A stretch of 64,000 bases of DNA, from assembly GCA_963709185.1 (NCBI GenBank), contig CAVPVQ010000015.1, forward strand, positions 186,001 through 250,000. Reading direction: 5' to 3'. Source of the DNA: Roseiarcus sp963709185. GTDB lineage: Bacteria > Pseudomonadota > Alphaproteobacteria > Rhizobiales > Beijerinckiaceae. The stretch's first letter is position 1. Each line of letters starts with the position of its first letter. This document shows, piece after piece, positions 8,138 through 17,515 of this stretch. The position numbers were made by a program, and so were the translations under genes. Under the pieces are notes generated by a model. That model worked only from the letters and a program-made list of their open reading frames with translations, was not told the DNA's origin and searched no databases.

Positions 8138-8437
8138 CGGCACTGGTGAGTCACCTCGTTCCGCGCGCGTCGCGGACCAGAACGGGCCTACCTCAAAAAC
8201 CTTGATTTCTGCAACGCCGGGAATGTCAGCTTCGGGTCGAGAGCTGCCATGGCGCGTTGCCGGAGCGAAAGTCGGCGTCGAAATTTCGACTGCCCAAACC
8301 CGCCGGTCCCCTGTCGGCCAACTCCAGCCAATAACGGAAATTCAAACTGACCCACTGCCGATAGCCGCTTCGGCTTGCGCGTGCGCGGCCCAGCCTATAA
8401 CCCGACCGGGTCCGCAACCCTTCGACGCCAGGGCGCC
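8138..8437. other. Intergenic region before purM
   Basis: Three hundred bases with no convincing gene. The purM promoter should lie here. I see no riboswitch-like conserved block and no strong hairpin. Confidence 0.4.
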
Positions 8438-9505
8438 ATGACTTCAACGCCTCGCTCCTCGCTGACCTACGCTGAAGCCGGCGTCGACATCGACGCGGGC
8501 AATGCGATGGTCGAGCGCATCCGGCCGTTGGTCCGCGCGACGCGCCGCCCGGGCGCCGACGGGGAAATCGGCGGCTTCGGCGGTCTGTTCGATCTGAAGG
8601 CCGCCGGCTTCCATGACCCTGTGCTGGTCGCCGCCAATGACGGCGTCGGCACGAAGGTCAGGATCGCCATCGACAGCGGCGTTCATGACACGATCGGCGT
8701 CGACCTCGTCGCGATGTGCGTCAACGACATCGTCGTGCAAGGCGCCGAGCCGCTGTTCTTCCTCGATTATTTTGCGACCGGCCGGCTCGACCCGGCGATC
8801 GGCGCGGAGGTCGTGAAGGGCGTGGCGGCCGGCTGCGTCGAGGCGGGCTGCGCGCTGATCGGCGGCGAGACGGCGGAAATGCCGGGCCTCTACGCCGATC
8901 GCGACTACGACCTTGCGGGCTTTGCGGTCGGCGCCGCCGAACGCGGCCGCCTGCTGCCGCGCGCCGGGCTGAAGGTTGGCGACGCGGTTTTCGGCCTGCC
9001 CTCGTCCGGCCTGCATTCCAACGGCTTTTCGCTGGTGCGGCGCATCGTCGGGCTCAGCGGCTTGTCGTGGCAGGCGCCGGCGCCTTTCGAGCCCTCGCGC
9101 TCCCTGGCGCAGGCGCTGCTGACGCCGACCCGGCTCTATGTGAAGCCGCTGCTGAAGGCGATCGCGGCGTGCGACGCGATCATGGCGCTCGCGCATATCA
9201 CCGGCGGCGGCTTTGTCGACAACCTGCCGCGCGTCCTGCCCGATCACCTCGCCGTCGCGCTCGATCTCGGCGCCTTCGCGCCGCCGGCGGTGTTCGGCTG
9301 GCTTGCCGAGGTCGGCGGCGTCGACGCCGCCGAGATGCTGCGGACCTTCAATTGCGGGATCGGCATGGTCGCGTTCGTCGCGGCCGAGCGGAGCGCCGAG
9401 GCGGCGCGGGCGCTCGGCGACAACGGCCTCTCGCCGATCCGCCTCGGCGAAATCGTCGCCAACGACGGCGCGCGGGTGGTCCTCGGCGGGAGTTTGAAGC
9501 TGTGA
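8438..9505 (+). CDS. purM: Phosphoribosylformylglycinamidine cyclo-ligase
   Basis: Catalyses ATP-dependent ring closure of FGAM to AIR, the fifth step of purine synthesis. The 355-residue length matches the family. Motifs seen: LTYAEAGVDIDAGN at the N-terminus, VAANDGVGTKVRIA, VDLVAMCVNDIVVQGAEPLF, FLDYFATGRL, IGGETAEMPGLY, and LPSSGLHSNGFSLVR. The frame is open upstream, but the ATG at 8438 precedes the conserved N-terminus directly. The stop overlaps the GTG start of purN (GTGA), so the two form a coupled operon. Confidence 0.97.
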   Translation: MTSTPRSSLTYAEAGVDIDAGNAMVERIRPLVRATRRPGADGEIGGFGGLFDLKAAGFHDPVLVAANDGVGTKVRIAIDSGVHDTIGVDLVAMCVNDIVVQGAEPLFFLDYFATGRLDPAIGAEVVKGVAAGCVEAGCALIGGETAEMPGLYADRDYDLAGFAVGAAERGRLLPRAGLKVGDAVFGLPSSGLHSNGFSLVRRIVGLSGLSWQAPAPFEPSRSLAQALLTPTRLYVKPLLKAIAACDAIMALAHITGGGFVDNLPRVLPDHLAVALDLGAFAPPAVFGWLAEVGGVDAAEMLRTFNCGIGMVAFVAAERSAEAARALGDNGLSPIRLGEIVANDGARVVLGGSLKL

Positions 9506-10116
9506 CGGCGCGGCGACGCACCGCGATCCTCATCTCCGGGCGCGGCTCCAACATGGCCGCGCTGATCGGCGCGGCGCGCGCGCCCGATTTTCCCGCCGAG
9601 ATCGCACTTGTTCTGTCCAACCGCGGCGACGCCGGCGGCCTTGCGCTCGCCCGGCAAGCGGGCGTCGCGACGGCGGCGGTCGATCACAAGATTTACGTCG
9701 GGCGCGACGAGTTCGAAGCCTCGATGCAGGCGCTGCTCGACATTCATCGCATCGAGTTGATCTGCCTCGCCGGATTCATGCGGATCCTGAGCGCGCCGTT
9801 CGTCACGCGCTGGCGCGGCCGGATCATCAACATCCATCCCTCGCTGCTGCCGGCGTTCCGTGGGCTCGACACCCACGCCCGCGCCCTCGCCGCGGGCGCG
9901 CGGATTCACGGCTGCACCGTGCATTTCGTAGAGCCGGAACTGGATTCCGGCCCGATCATCGCCCAGGCGAGCGTCGAAGTGCGCGACGACGACACGCCGG
10001 AAACCCTGGGCGCGCGGGTGCTGGAGCAGGAGCACGTGCTCTACCCCGCCGCCCTGGCGCTGGTGGCCGGCGACCATGAGGGGGCCGACGCCGCACGCGG
10101 CGCGGCGCGCCGGTGA
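9502..10116 (+). CDS. purN: Phosphoribosylglycinamide formyltransferase
   Basis: Transfers a formyl group from 10-formyl-tetrahydrofolate to GAR in purine synthesis. The 204-residue protein starts at the GTG that overlaps the purM stop. Motifs: ISGRGSNM (phosphate-binding loop), ICLAGFMRIL, INIHPSLLPAFRGL with the catalytic Asn and His, CTVHFVEPELDSGPII with the catalytic Asp. The C-terminus is the usual short basic tail. Confidence 0.96.
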   Translation: MTARRRTAILISGRGSNMAALIGAARAPDFPAEIALVLSNRGDAGGLALARQAGVATAAVDHKIYVGRDEFEASMQALLDIHRIELICLAGFMRILSAPFVTRWRGRIINIHPSLLPAFRGLDTHARALAAGARIHGCTVHFVEPELDSGPIIAQASVEVRDDDTPETLGARVLEQEHVLYPAALALVAGDHEGADAARGAARR

Positions 10117-10181
10117 AGCGAAGTCGCGTTCGTCCGTTGACCGCTGCGACCAACGCGACGCCGGCGCCATGTGTGACGTGA

Positions 10182-10230
10182 ACGGGCGTCGCCTCCCGCG
10201 CCATCGGCTCGCGACGAGCGCGACGCCCGT
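10182..10230 (+). terminator. Hairpin downstream of purN
   Basis: ACGGGCGTCGC (10182-10192) and GCGACGCCCGT (10220-10230) are perfect inverted repeats of 11 bp around a 27-base loop, about 65 bases after the purN stop. There is no T-tract, so it may act as an mRNA 3' stabiliser or a weak terminator. Confidence 0.4.
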
Positions 10231-10412
10231 CCATCCGAGCGCTCAGCGGACCGTGGATCTGATCGAATTGCAGAGGCATCGAGCTGTTTGGCCGTCTTTC
10301 GGACCGTGGAGGTCATTGCGCTTTTCAAGAGAATTCGAAACATTGCGTGATGGCGACGATTTTCAATAGCCGCGGCTGCGAGGCGAACTGGCCCCCAAGC
10401 CAAACTGGAAAA

Positions 10413-11699
10413 ATGCTCATGCGGCCGATGATCTCAAGTTTGAGCCTCGCTTCGATCTTGTTCGCCCTGCAGGTCGGCGGCGTCGCGGCAGACGAGCAGA
10501 CCAACGTCTGCATCGCGGCGCCCACGCGCGCTTGTATCCTGGAAGCGGCGCTTTCGACCGGCGCAAGCACCACGGATGCGGCGTCGCGCGCGAGCGATGA
10601 TGCGATTGTCGCAGCGGCCGAGGCGAGATACGGATTGCGCGAACTCGCATCCAGGAACCTGGCCCAGGCGATTGGCGCGGCGAAGGCCGTTCCCGAACCT
10701 CAAGCAGACCGACCGCGCGCCAGCATCGCGATCGCCCATGCCGAGGCCGGCGACTTCGCGAGCGCCCTCGCGGAAGCGCGATCCATCAAGACTGTCGAAC
10801 GACGGATTTTCGCACTCAACGGCGTCGGGGCGGCGTTGCAGCGCGCAGGCCGCGCCGATGACGCTGCGGCGAGCTTCGAACAGGCCGTCGGGGCCGCGCA
10901 GTCGCTGGCGGGCGCCAAGCAGCTCAATCAGCTCGCGCTGATAGCAAAGTCGCAGGCCTCCGTTGGGCTGCCGAATGCAACTGCTACCTACGATCTCGCT
11001 CTCAAGACCGCCAAGGCGCAAAATTCCATATTGTTCCCGACTGTCATCGTGTTCCTTCGCGCCAATTCTGGCGAGATCGTTGAGGCCTTGCGCGATGCGT
11101 TGTCGATTGAGGAGCCGGACAAATCCATTGCGTTCGCGTCGATTGTGAACGCGCAGCTGAAGGCGGGCCGCATTGCGGACGCCTCCGAACTTGCAGCGGG
11201 CATCGACTATGACGCGGAACACCTTCGCGCTCTGGTCGCAGTCTCGATGGCGCAAGCTCGCATGGGGAAAGTCAAAGAGGCTGCCCACTCCATTGTGGAG
11301 GCGCAGTCTGTCGCCGCATCGATGCGCCAACAGGATCGCGGCGCCGCACGAGCCGAGATTGCGGGCGCTCAGGCGGCGTCAGGACTTGCTTCCGAATCGG
11401 CGGCCGGCATTGACGACGCGCGTGAGGCGCTCGCCAAGCAGACGGAGCCGTCCGAACGCGACGCGATTTCAGCGGCTATCGCGCTCGCTCTTGCAAGATC
11501 CGGGCAACTTCCAAAAGCGATCGAACTGGCGCTGACGCTCTCATCGGAGACCAAGCGCTCGACGGCGCTCGAAGATATCGCAGACGACGAAGTGGCGGCT
11601 AAGAGCTACGGCGGCGCGCTACGCGCCCTGCTCTCCATTCCGATCGACGATACGCGGATTAATTTGATGATAGAATTGGCGGCGAACGCGTCGTCCTGA
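10413..11699 (+). CDS. Secreted helical-repeat (TPR-like) hypothetical protein
   Basis: About 428 residues from the ATG at 10413; an earlier in-frame ATG at 10347 lacks a signal-like start. MISSLSLASILFALQVGGVAA followed by DE is a good signal peptide. The mature part is almost wholly alpha-helical with repeated A/G-rich units such as ASIAIAHAEAGDFASALAEA, IAKSQASVGLPNATATYDLA, VSMAQARMGKVKEAAHSI and IALALARSGQLPKAIELAL, the pattern of tetratricopeptide-like solenoids. It is likely a periplasmic scaffold. No catalytic motif. It stands alone between purN and a convergent membrane gene. Confidence 0.75.
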   Translation: MLMRPMISSLSLASILFALQVGGVAADEQTNVCIAAPTRACILEAALSTGASTTDAASRASDDAIVAAAEARYGLRELASRNLAQAIGAAKAVPEPQADRPRASIAIAHAEAGDFASALAEARSIKTVERRIFALNGVGAALQRAGRADDAAASFEQAVGAAQSLAGAKQLNQLALIAKSQASVGLPNATATYDLALKTAKAQNSILFPTVIVFLRANSGEIVEALRDALSIEEPDKSIAFASIVNAQLKAGRIADASELAAGIDYDAEHLRALVAVSMAQARMGKVKEAAHSIVEAQSVAASMRQQDRGAARAEIAGAQAASGLASESAAGIDDAREALAKQTEPSERDAISAAIALALARSGQLPKAIELALTLSSETKRSTALEDIADDEVAAKSYGGALRALLSIPIDDTRINLMIELAANASS

Positions 11700-11864
11700 G
11701 TCGCTCGTCGGGTGTGGTCTGACTCGGCGAGGAATCCCAAAGCCGACCGGCGCGGTCTGCCGCCTGAACATTCCGCCGAATTCCCGTGCGACAAGCCGCG
11801 TGATTGCCACTCGAGGTCTTTACAGCCTGCGGCTGGTCTGGCCTCACCGAAGCGACCTGTCAGA

Positions 11865-12239
11865 TCATATCGAATATTGGCTCAGCCGAGCGACGTCGTC
11901 CTGATTTTGTCGGGTATTTTCCAGGAAGCCATAGCCGGGATGATAAACTCGATGCCCGGTGTACCAGCCATCCGTCGACGAGAACCGCATGAGGAGGATG
12001 CCCAGGCTAGCAATGAATGCGACGCAGAATGCGACGACAAGCAGAGGTCTTGAGTCCTCGTTTGAGCGCGATAACAATACGAAGAACAGGCCGATCAGAC
12101 CCGCCGACGCCGCCAGCTCAAGGACAATTTCGAAGCCGATCAGGAGATTTGTGTCCGATTCCTCATGTGCGGGAACGAAGAACCGCCAGAAAAATGTCAA
12201 TACAACAAGAAGCGAGAGCGAATAGAACAGTCTGCTCAC
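11865..12239 (-). CDS. Small membrane protein of unknown function
   Basis: About 124 residues from a GTG at 12239, with GGAG ten bases upstream. Three hydrophobic spans are clear: SLSLLVVLTFFWRFFV, LLIGFEIVLELAASAGLIGL plus FFVLL, and PLLVVAFCVAFIASLGILLM. The C-terminal tail is polar (GWYTGHRVYHPGYGF). The frame is open up to an ATG at 12359, but that adds a polar stretch with no support and would approach the IS630 remnant. No family recognised. The local base composition is more AT-rich than in neighbours. Confidence 0.5.
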   Translation of the reverse strand: MSRLFYSLSLLVVLTFFWRFFVPAHEESDTNLLIGFEIVLELAASAGLIGLFFVLLSRSNEDSRPLLVVAFCVAFIASLGILLMRFSSTDGWYTGHRVYHPGYGFLENTRQNQDDVARLSQYSI

Positions 12240-12334
12240 TTTGATGGCGCTCCGAGGATCGGTCGTGCCGGGGTTCGAGAAGTCGTTGCAAGCGGCGCGT
12301 TTCGTTACGCTGCAGGGTGTCGCCAAGCAATCAT

Positions 12335-12487
12335 CGGCGCGGCGTCCATTGTTCGACAAAATCGCTCGAAAACGACATCCGAACCTTCATCGCCCAGCAC
12401 AACAAAAATCCACGGCCGTTCGCTTGGACCCAATCCGCCGTCGGCAATCTTCAGGCCGTCAAACGATTCTTCCTGCGAACAATGCAA
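12335..12487 (+). mobile_element. IS630-family transposase remnant (C-terminal end)
   Basis: The + frame reads RRGVHCSTKSLENDIRTFI then AQHNKNPRPFAWTQSA and LQAVKRFFLRTM. The N-x-x-P-x-P-F-x-W-T core after a helical segment is characteristic of the extreme C-terminus of IS630-type transposases. The DDE catalytic parts are absent, no intact reading frame extends upstream, and no inverted repeats were found, so this is a scar. It lies between the small membrane gene and the D,D-carboxypeptidase-like gene. Confidence 0.7.
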
Positions 12488-12513
12488 ATCGCCAAGACTT
12501 CGAAATCAAGACA

Positions 12514-14271
12514 TCAGTTGAGCACCAGCATTTCGCGCTGATTGTCGATCGACCACGATTTGAACCGGCTCAAGAAGGTCTGGCCAAGCAGCAGACTGCC
12601 CTCGACCGCGGTGACGCTCGCGGTGACGTTCTGGATTTCGCGATTGCCCACTTTCAGCGAGCGAATGAGAAAAGTCACCGACGGCACGGTCGAACCGTCC
12701 GCGAGCTTGTAGGTCTGCTCGCCGATGAAGTCGGTCGAGCTGATCGTTCCCGCGCGCATCAAGGTGAGCACGACATCGGCGGGAATGCTGACGTCCGCCG
12801 ACCCGCTGTCGATGATGAAATTGAGTCTGATCGCCGAATTCACGGTGACGGGAATCGTGAACACCCCGCCTTGTTCCTGCAAAGGCACCCGGCCGTTCGA
12901 TTGCGCCTCGCGCCCGGAGACCGGCTCGGCGATCCTGGCGTCGCTGACCGGCGGCGCGGCCGCGGCGGGCGACGACGTTTGAGGTCCGAGCGCGCCGGGC
13001 GCCGCCAGCGCGGCGATTTGCATCTCCGGCGACGCCCGATTGTTGTCGACGGCGGCCTTGTCGAGGGCCGGGAAGTTCGGCGGCGGCGCGAGAGCCGCGG
13101 CGTCGGAGCGCGTCGTCGCCGGGCCCGGGGTCGGCTCGGAGACCGCCTCGGCGGTGCGAGACTCGGCGATCGGGCCGGTCCAGCCGGGCTTGGGGCCGAT
13201 GAACACCGGCGTCGGGTCGAGATGGACAGGCTGCATCGCGGCGAGCGCGCGGGGATGGGCGGATCGCGGCCGCGGCGGATGGTAATAGAGCGAAGCGCTC
13301 CGCGCGCCGCCCCGTGAGCCCGTCGGGATCAGCGGCGCCGTCCATTCCTCGGATTCGACGGCGCTCATCGCCTCCTTGTCGTCCTTCGACGCACAGACCT
13401 CGGCGCGCATGTCGGGCGGCGCCTTCGCGCCACGCGACGGCAGCGCGTCGAGCAGACCGAACGCGCCGCTCTTTTTGGCGAAGCCCCGATCGAGCAACGC
13501 CTCCGCCTGCGCCATCCGTTCGCTCGCCGACGATGAACCGAGAACCACGACAATCAGACGCCGACCGTCATGGGTCGCGCTCGCCACGACATTCAACCCG
13601 GCCGCGCAGGTGAAACCCGTCCTCATCCCGTCTGCGCCGGCGTAGCGCCCGATCAGGCTGTTGTAGGTCGGGATGACGCGGTCGCCCAACTGCAGCGCGC
13701 CGATGCCGAACAGGTCGTGATGTTCGGGGAATTCCTTCAGCAGCGCGCGGCCGATCATCGCCATGTCGCGCGCCGAGGTGACCTGGCGGCTGTCGGGAAG
13801 TCCGGTCGGATTGACGAAATGCGATTCCTTCAGTCCGAGCTTGGTCCCGGCGGCGTTCATTTCGTCGACGAACGCCTCGACGGATCCCGAAATCCCCTCC
13901 GCGACCGTCACCGCGACGTCGTTGGGCGACTTGACCACCAGCAGCTTCAGCGCGTTGTCGAGCGTCACCTGCACGCCTGGCTGAAAACCCATTCTCGACG
14001 GCGGCATGTTCGCTGCGCGAGTGGAGACGACGAACGGCGTATCCATGCTGACGCGTCCATCGCGCACGGCGTTCAACGCCACATAGACCGTCATCAGCGT
14101 GGTCAGCGCGGCGGGATACCACTTGGCGGTCGACTGCCGCCCGAGCAGCACCTGACCGCTGTCGACGTCGACGACCAGCTCCGGATTGGCAAGGGCGGGG
14201 CTCGCCATCAGCACGAGCGCCAGCCCCAATGTCTTGCTCAATCTGGCCAGCCGCACCAGGCCATGTCGCAT
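12514..14271 (-). CDS. D,D-carboxypeptidase-like (S11) pseudoenzyme fused to a retropepsin-like aspartic protease
   Basis: A 585-residue exported protein with three parts. Residues 1-28 are a signal peptide (LGLALVLMASPALA). Residues about 30-260 align with peptidase S11 D-Ala-D-Ala carboxypeptidases, but the catalytic SxxK is replaced: the usual PASLTK reads PAALTT (A55, T58). The SxN motif is kept as SPN (115-117), and the KTG motif is RTG (217-219, in DGMRTGF). A Pro/Ala-rich linker of about 200 residues follows. Residues about 470-585 form a retropepsin domain with catalytic DSG at 488 (FIIDSGSADVSIP) and LLLGQTFLSRFKSW near the end. The ATG at 14271 is chosen because it starts the signal peptide. 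The gene is divergent from dadA. The fusion is in one uninterrupted frame. Confidence 0.85.
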   Translation of the reverse strand: MRHGLVRLARLSKTLGLALVLMASPALANPELVVDVDSGQVLLGRQSTAKWYPAALTTLMTVYVALNAVRDGRVSMDTPFVVSTRAANMPPSRMGFQPGVQVTLDNALKLLVVKSPNDVAVTVAEGISGSVEAFVDEMNAAGTKLGLKESHFVNPTGLPDSRQVTSARDMAMIGRALLKEFPEHHDLFGIGALQLGDRVIPTYNSLIGRYAGADGMRTGFTCAAGLNVVASATHDGRRLIVVVLGSSSASERMAQAEALLDRGFAKKSGAFGLLDALPSRGAKAPPDMRAEVCASKDDKEAMSAVESEEWTAPLIPTGSRGGARSASLYYHPPRPRSAHPRALAAMQPVHLDPTPVFIGPKPGWTGPIAESRTAEAVSEPTPGPATTRSDAAALAPPPNFPALDKAAVDNNRASPEMQIAALAAPGALGPQTSSPAAAAPPVSDARIAEPVSGREAQSNGRVPLQEQGGVFTIPVTVNSAIRLNFIIDSGSADVSIPADVVLTLMRAGTISSTDFIGEQTYKLADGSTVPSVTFLIRSLKVGNREIQNVTASVTAVEGSLLLGQTFLSRFKSWSIDNQREMLVLN

Positions 14272-14540
14272 CGTCTGAATCTCGCTACTCGCACGCGCCA
14301 AATCATCGTCCGCCTGACGACGATCACGGGGAAATTCACCTTGTTCCATTTCGACGGATTTTGGCAAGGCTCGTTCGCCGCAAATGCGTCGGTTGTGCAC
14401 CGAAAATCGCCGCAATCTCGCCAAGGTCGCGGCGCGCCGTCGCCGCGCACGGCATCGCTTGAGGCTGTCGCTGCGGCGTGCGACACAGGTTCTTGTCACG
14501 TCCCGTTCGGCGCGGGCGCCGGCAAGCGACTGAGGCGGCG

Positions 14541-15798
14541 ATGAAAGTTACGGTTCTCGGCAGCGGCGTGATCGGCGTCGCGAGCGCCTGGTATCTCGCC
14601 AAGGCGGGTCACGAGGTGACGGTTCTCGACCGCCAGCCGGGTCCGGGCCTGGAGACCAGCTACGCCAACGCCGGCGAGATATCGCCTGGCTACGCCTCGC
14701 CCTGGGCGGCGCCCGGCATTCCGCAAAAGGCGGTGCGCTGGCTGTTGATGAAACACGCGCCGCTGGTCTTGCGTCCGCGTCTCGATCCGGCGATGGCGAT
14801 GTGGATTCTCAGGACGTTGCGCAACTGCACGGCGGCGCGCTACGGGCTGAACAAGGGCCGCATGGTCCGTCTCGCACAGTACAGCCGCGAAAAATTGATC
14901 GAGCTGCGCGCCGAAACGGCAATCCAGTACGACCAGCGCATGCGCGGGACCCTGCAACTGTTCCGCACCGCCGCGCAGCTCGACGGGATCGGCAAGGACG
15001 TGGCGGTGCTGCGCGCCGACGGCGTGCCGTTCGAGACGCTCGACGCGGACGGCTGCGTCGCCGCCGAACCGGCCCTGGCGCGCGTGCGCGGCCTCATCGC
15101 CGGCGGCCTGCGGTTGCCGAACGACGAAACCGGCGACTGCTACAAATTCACCGCCGCGCTCGCCGAACTCGCGCGAAGCCGCGGCGTGAATTTCCGCTAC
15201 GGCGTTGATATTCAACGCCTGCAATTCGGCGGCGATCGCGTCGAAGGCGTGGCGACCGACGCCGGTCCGGTCAGCGGCCGACGCCTATGTGACGGCGCTC
15301 GGCAGCTATACGCCGCGCCTCGTCGCGCCGCTGGGACTGAGCGTGCCGGTCTATCCGATCAAGGGCTATTCGATCACCGTTCCGATCGTCGAGGCCGATC
15401 GCGCGCCGGTCTCGACGGTGATGGACGAGAGCTACAAGGTCGCCATCACCCGGCTCGGCGACCGCATCCGGGTCGGCGGCATGGCCGAGGTCTCGGGATT
15501 CAGCAAGGACTTGCCGGACGCCCGGCGCTCGACGCTGGAAGCGTCGCTGACCGATCTTTTCCCCGACGCCGGCGATCTCGGCGCGGCGACGTTCTGGTCG
15601 GGGCTGCGGCCGATGACGCCCGATGGAACGCCGGTCGTCGGCCGCACCCGGTTCGCCAACCTGTTCCTCAACACCGGACATGGCACGCTCGGCTGGACGA
15701 TGGCTTGCGGCTCCGGGCAGATTCTCGCCGACCTCGTCGGCGGCGCGGAGCCTGAAATCGCCACATCCGATCTTGGGCTCGCGCGATACGCCGCATAG
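14541..15798 (+). CDS. dadA: D-amino acid dehydrogenase (frame interrupted once)
   Basis: FAD-dependent oxidation of D-amino acids, chiefly D-alanine, to oxo-acids at the membrane. The N-terminal dinucleotide fold is VTVLGSGVIGVASAWYLAKA, followed by the DadA signature YANAGEISPGYASPWAAPG. The C-terminal part has YPIKGYSITVPI, FWSGLRPMTPDGTPVVG and NTGHGTLGWTMACGSG. The frame changes at about 15270-15283: removal of one base (for example A15273) restores VAADAYVTALGSYTPRLV. Start at 14541 has GAGGCGG upstream. With one base removed the product is about 418 residues, normal for the family. The shift is likely a sequence error, but real inactivation is not excluded. Confidence 0.88.
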
Positions 15799-16016
15799 AT
15801 CGCGCATCGCCGTCGACCCACGCATTGCAACGCGCCTGTCGCCTCGCGTTATCCCCAATTTTCGGTCGCTCGCCATCATCGTGACACAACGACGGCGTAG
15901 TCCTTGCCGCAAGGCGAGGCGTCGCACGAGTGCGAGTGTTTCCTCGCCCCTGCGGTCGGGGCGTCGATGCGCCGCGACTCATAAAAACAAGCAAAGAGTT
16001 GTGAGGGGAGACGATC

Positions 16017-16286
16017 ATGCACACGTCTGTCATCCTGACTCTCGCCGCCGGCCTGTCGGCCGGGGGCGTCAGCGCGGCCGTCGCCGACTCCGACCCTGAT
16101 GTCGCAGTCTGGCGGTGGCATGTGACCAACGTCTTGCGCGCCCAACAGCAGCGAGACGATCCGCCGCTTCGGCTCCGCGAAGGGCGGGCGAGCGCCATCG
16201 AATCGGACAGCGCTTTCAAGCAGCGTTACGAGCGCTATTTCACTGACGGCTCGCTGGCGCCGCCGGGCGAATTCGCGCGGCGCTAG
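16017..16286 (+). CDS. Small secreted hypothetical protein
   Basis: An 89-residue protein preceded by GAGGGGAG eight bases upstream of the ATG. The N-terminus HTSVILTLAAGLSAGGVSAA is a signal peptide. The mature part is charged and probably helical (WRWHVTNVLRAQQQRDD, then FKQRYERYF). No cysteine or known motif. Monocistronic; no function suggested by neighbours. Confidence 0.6.
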   Translation: MHTSVILTLAAGLSAGGVSAAVADSDPDVAVWRWHVTNVLRAQQQRDDPPLRLREGRASAIESDSAFKQRYERYFTDGSLAPPGEFARR

Positions 16287-16525
16287 GTCGACGAGAAATT
16301 GCGCGCGGCCACGCCAGTCGGCTGGTCTTGCGCCCTTCGAGGCCGGGCGCCGCGGCGCCCAAAGCCAACGGACCGGGCGGCGATTGCAAGGCGCAGCCGC
16401 GCAAGCGATCGGGCGCGAGCGCGACGTGGCGTTGCGCCCGGAGCCGGGCGGCCTCCGGGTCGCCCGCCGCGACGCCGTGGCGCCGCCTGCTCCGATCGGC
16501 GAAGATCGCCTGGAAAGCTCAAGTC

Positions 16526-17515
16526 CTACGGGCGGGCGTGGTTCACCGCGCGCGCGATCATCGGCGATCGCGCGGCGTGCACGAGCAGGCTGCGGCGACG
16601 CGCGCGCCCGGTCAGAATGTCGATCGACTGCTCGATCGGCGGCGGCGCATCGCCCGCCGGCAGTTCGAGCAGGACGCGTCCGCCGGGCCCAAAATTCTCA
16701 GGCCGCGTCGTCCGAAGCTCGGAGTCGCCGAGATAGGCGAGCCCGGCCCTGGCGCTCTCCCCGATGAACCGGGTGAAGGTTTCCGGCTCGTTGTCGTCCT
16801 GGAGGAATTCGTGCGTGAAATAGTCATCCGGCATGGCCATCGCTTCGACCGCCGCGGCGCGCACGCTGCAGTGGTGGGGCGTGTCCGGGCCCCGCCATCG
16901 GCTCAACGCGGCGAGGTAGGCGCGCGCCGCCGCGACCTGCGCGGCTGCGTCGCAATCGGCGCGCAAGCGACTCATCAGGGCGTCGCGCAGGACCTGGCTG
17001 TGACGCCAGCCCGGCAGGACGTTGTGCCCGATGTAGGCGAGGCCGTCCGGCGCGAGACACGACGCGATGACCCGCAGGATCGCCGTGCGAAGCGGCGCCG
17101 GCCCGTGGCGGTAGGCGTTGTGACAAAGGATGTAGTCGAAACGTCGCGACTGCCAATCGAAGGCGGCGAGGTCGCCGCGCAGGATGCGGATGTTCAACAG
17201 CCCCAGCCGCGCAATGCTCTCATTGCCGCGCCGCGCCTGCGCCGCCGACAATTCGAGGCCGAGGAAAACGCCGCGCGGATGCTGCGCCGCGAGCGGGATG
17301 ATGTCGCCGCCGTCCGCGCAACCGATCTCGAGCACCCGCGCGTTATCGGGTGGCGTGGCGTCCAGACCGAACAGGCGGGCGACCGCGGCGAGGCGCGCGG
17401 GATGGCCGTGGGCGTGCGGGCGATCGAACGACAGCGCGGAGTTGGCGCGCCAGACGCTCGACGCGTCGGCCCGCGCGGCGACGCCGTCCTTGTGGGTGCG
17501 GACATGTCCGGTCAC
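16526..17515 (-). CDS. Class I SAM-dependent methyltransferase with regulatory domain
   Basis: About 329 residues from a GTG at 17515 (AGAGG nearby). The SAM-binding core is VLEIGCADGGDIIPLA, an acidic loop LGLELS, then ILRGDLAAFDWQSRRFDYIL, and CHNAYRHG at the motif IV position. The middle and C-terminal part (LPGWRHSQVLRDALMSRL, YFTHEFLQDDNEPETFTRF) resembles the methyltransferase regulatory domain found after such cores. The order of motifs is that of a Rossmann methyltransferase; the substrate, small molecule or protein, is not evident. It stands alone and is convergent with the small secreted gene. Confidence 0.8.
   Translation of the reverse strand: MTGHVRTHKDGVAARADASSVWRANSALSFDRPHAHGHPARLAAVARLFGLDATPPDNARVLEIGCADGGDIIPLAAQHPRGVFLGLELSAAQARRGNESIARLGLLNIRILRGDLAAFDWQSRRFDYILCHNAYRHGPAPLRTAILRVIASCLAPDGLAYIGHNVLPGWRHSQVLRDALMSRLRADCDAAAQVAAARAYLAALSRWRGPDTPHHCSVRAAAVEAMAMPDDYFTHEFLQDDNEPETFTRFIGESARAGLAYLGDSELRTTRPENFGPGGRVLLELPAGDAPPPIEQSIDILTGRARRRSLLVHAARSPMIARAVNHARP

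Noticed and set aside
14100..14125. STAK at residues 47-50 of the S11-like domain as a replacement SxxK
   Set aside because: It lies five residues before the end of the aligned PAALTT site, in the loop that precedes the active-site helix in homologues, so it is not structurally equivalent.
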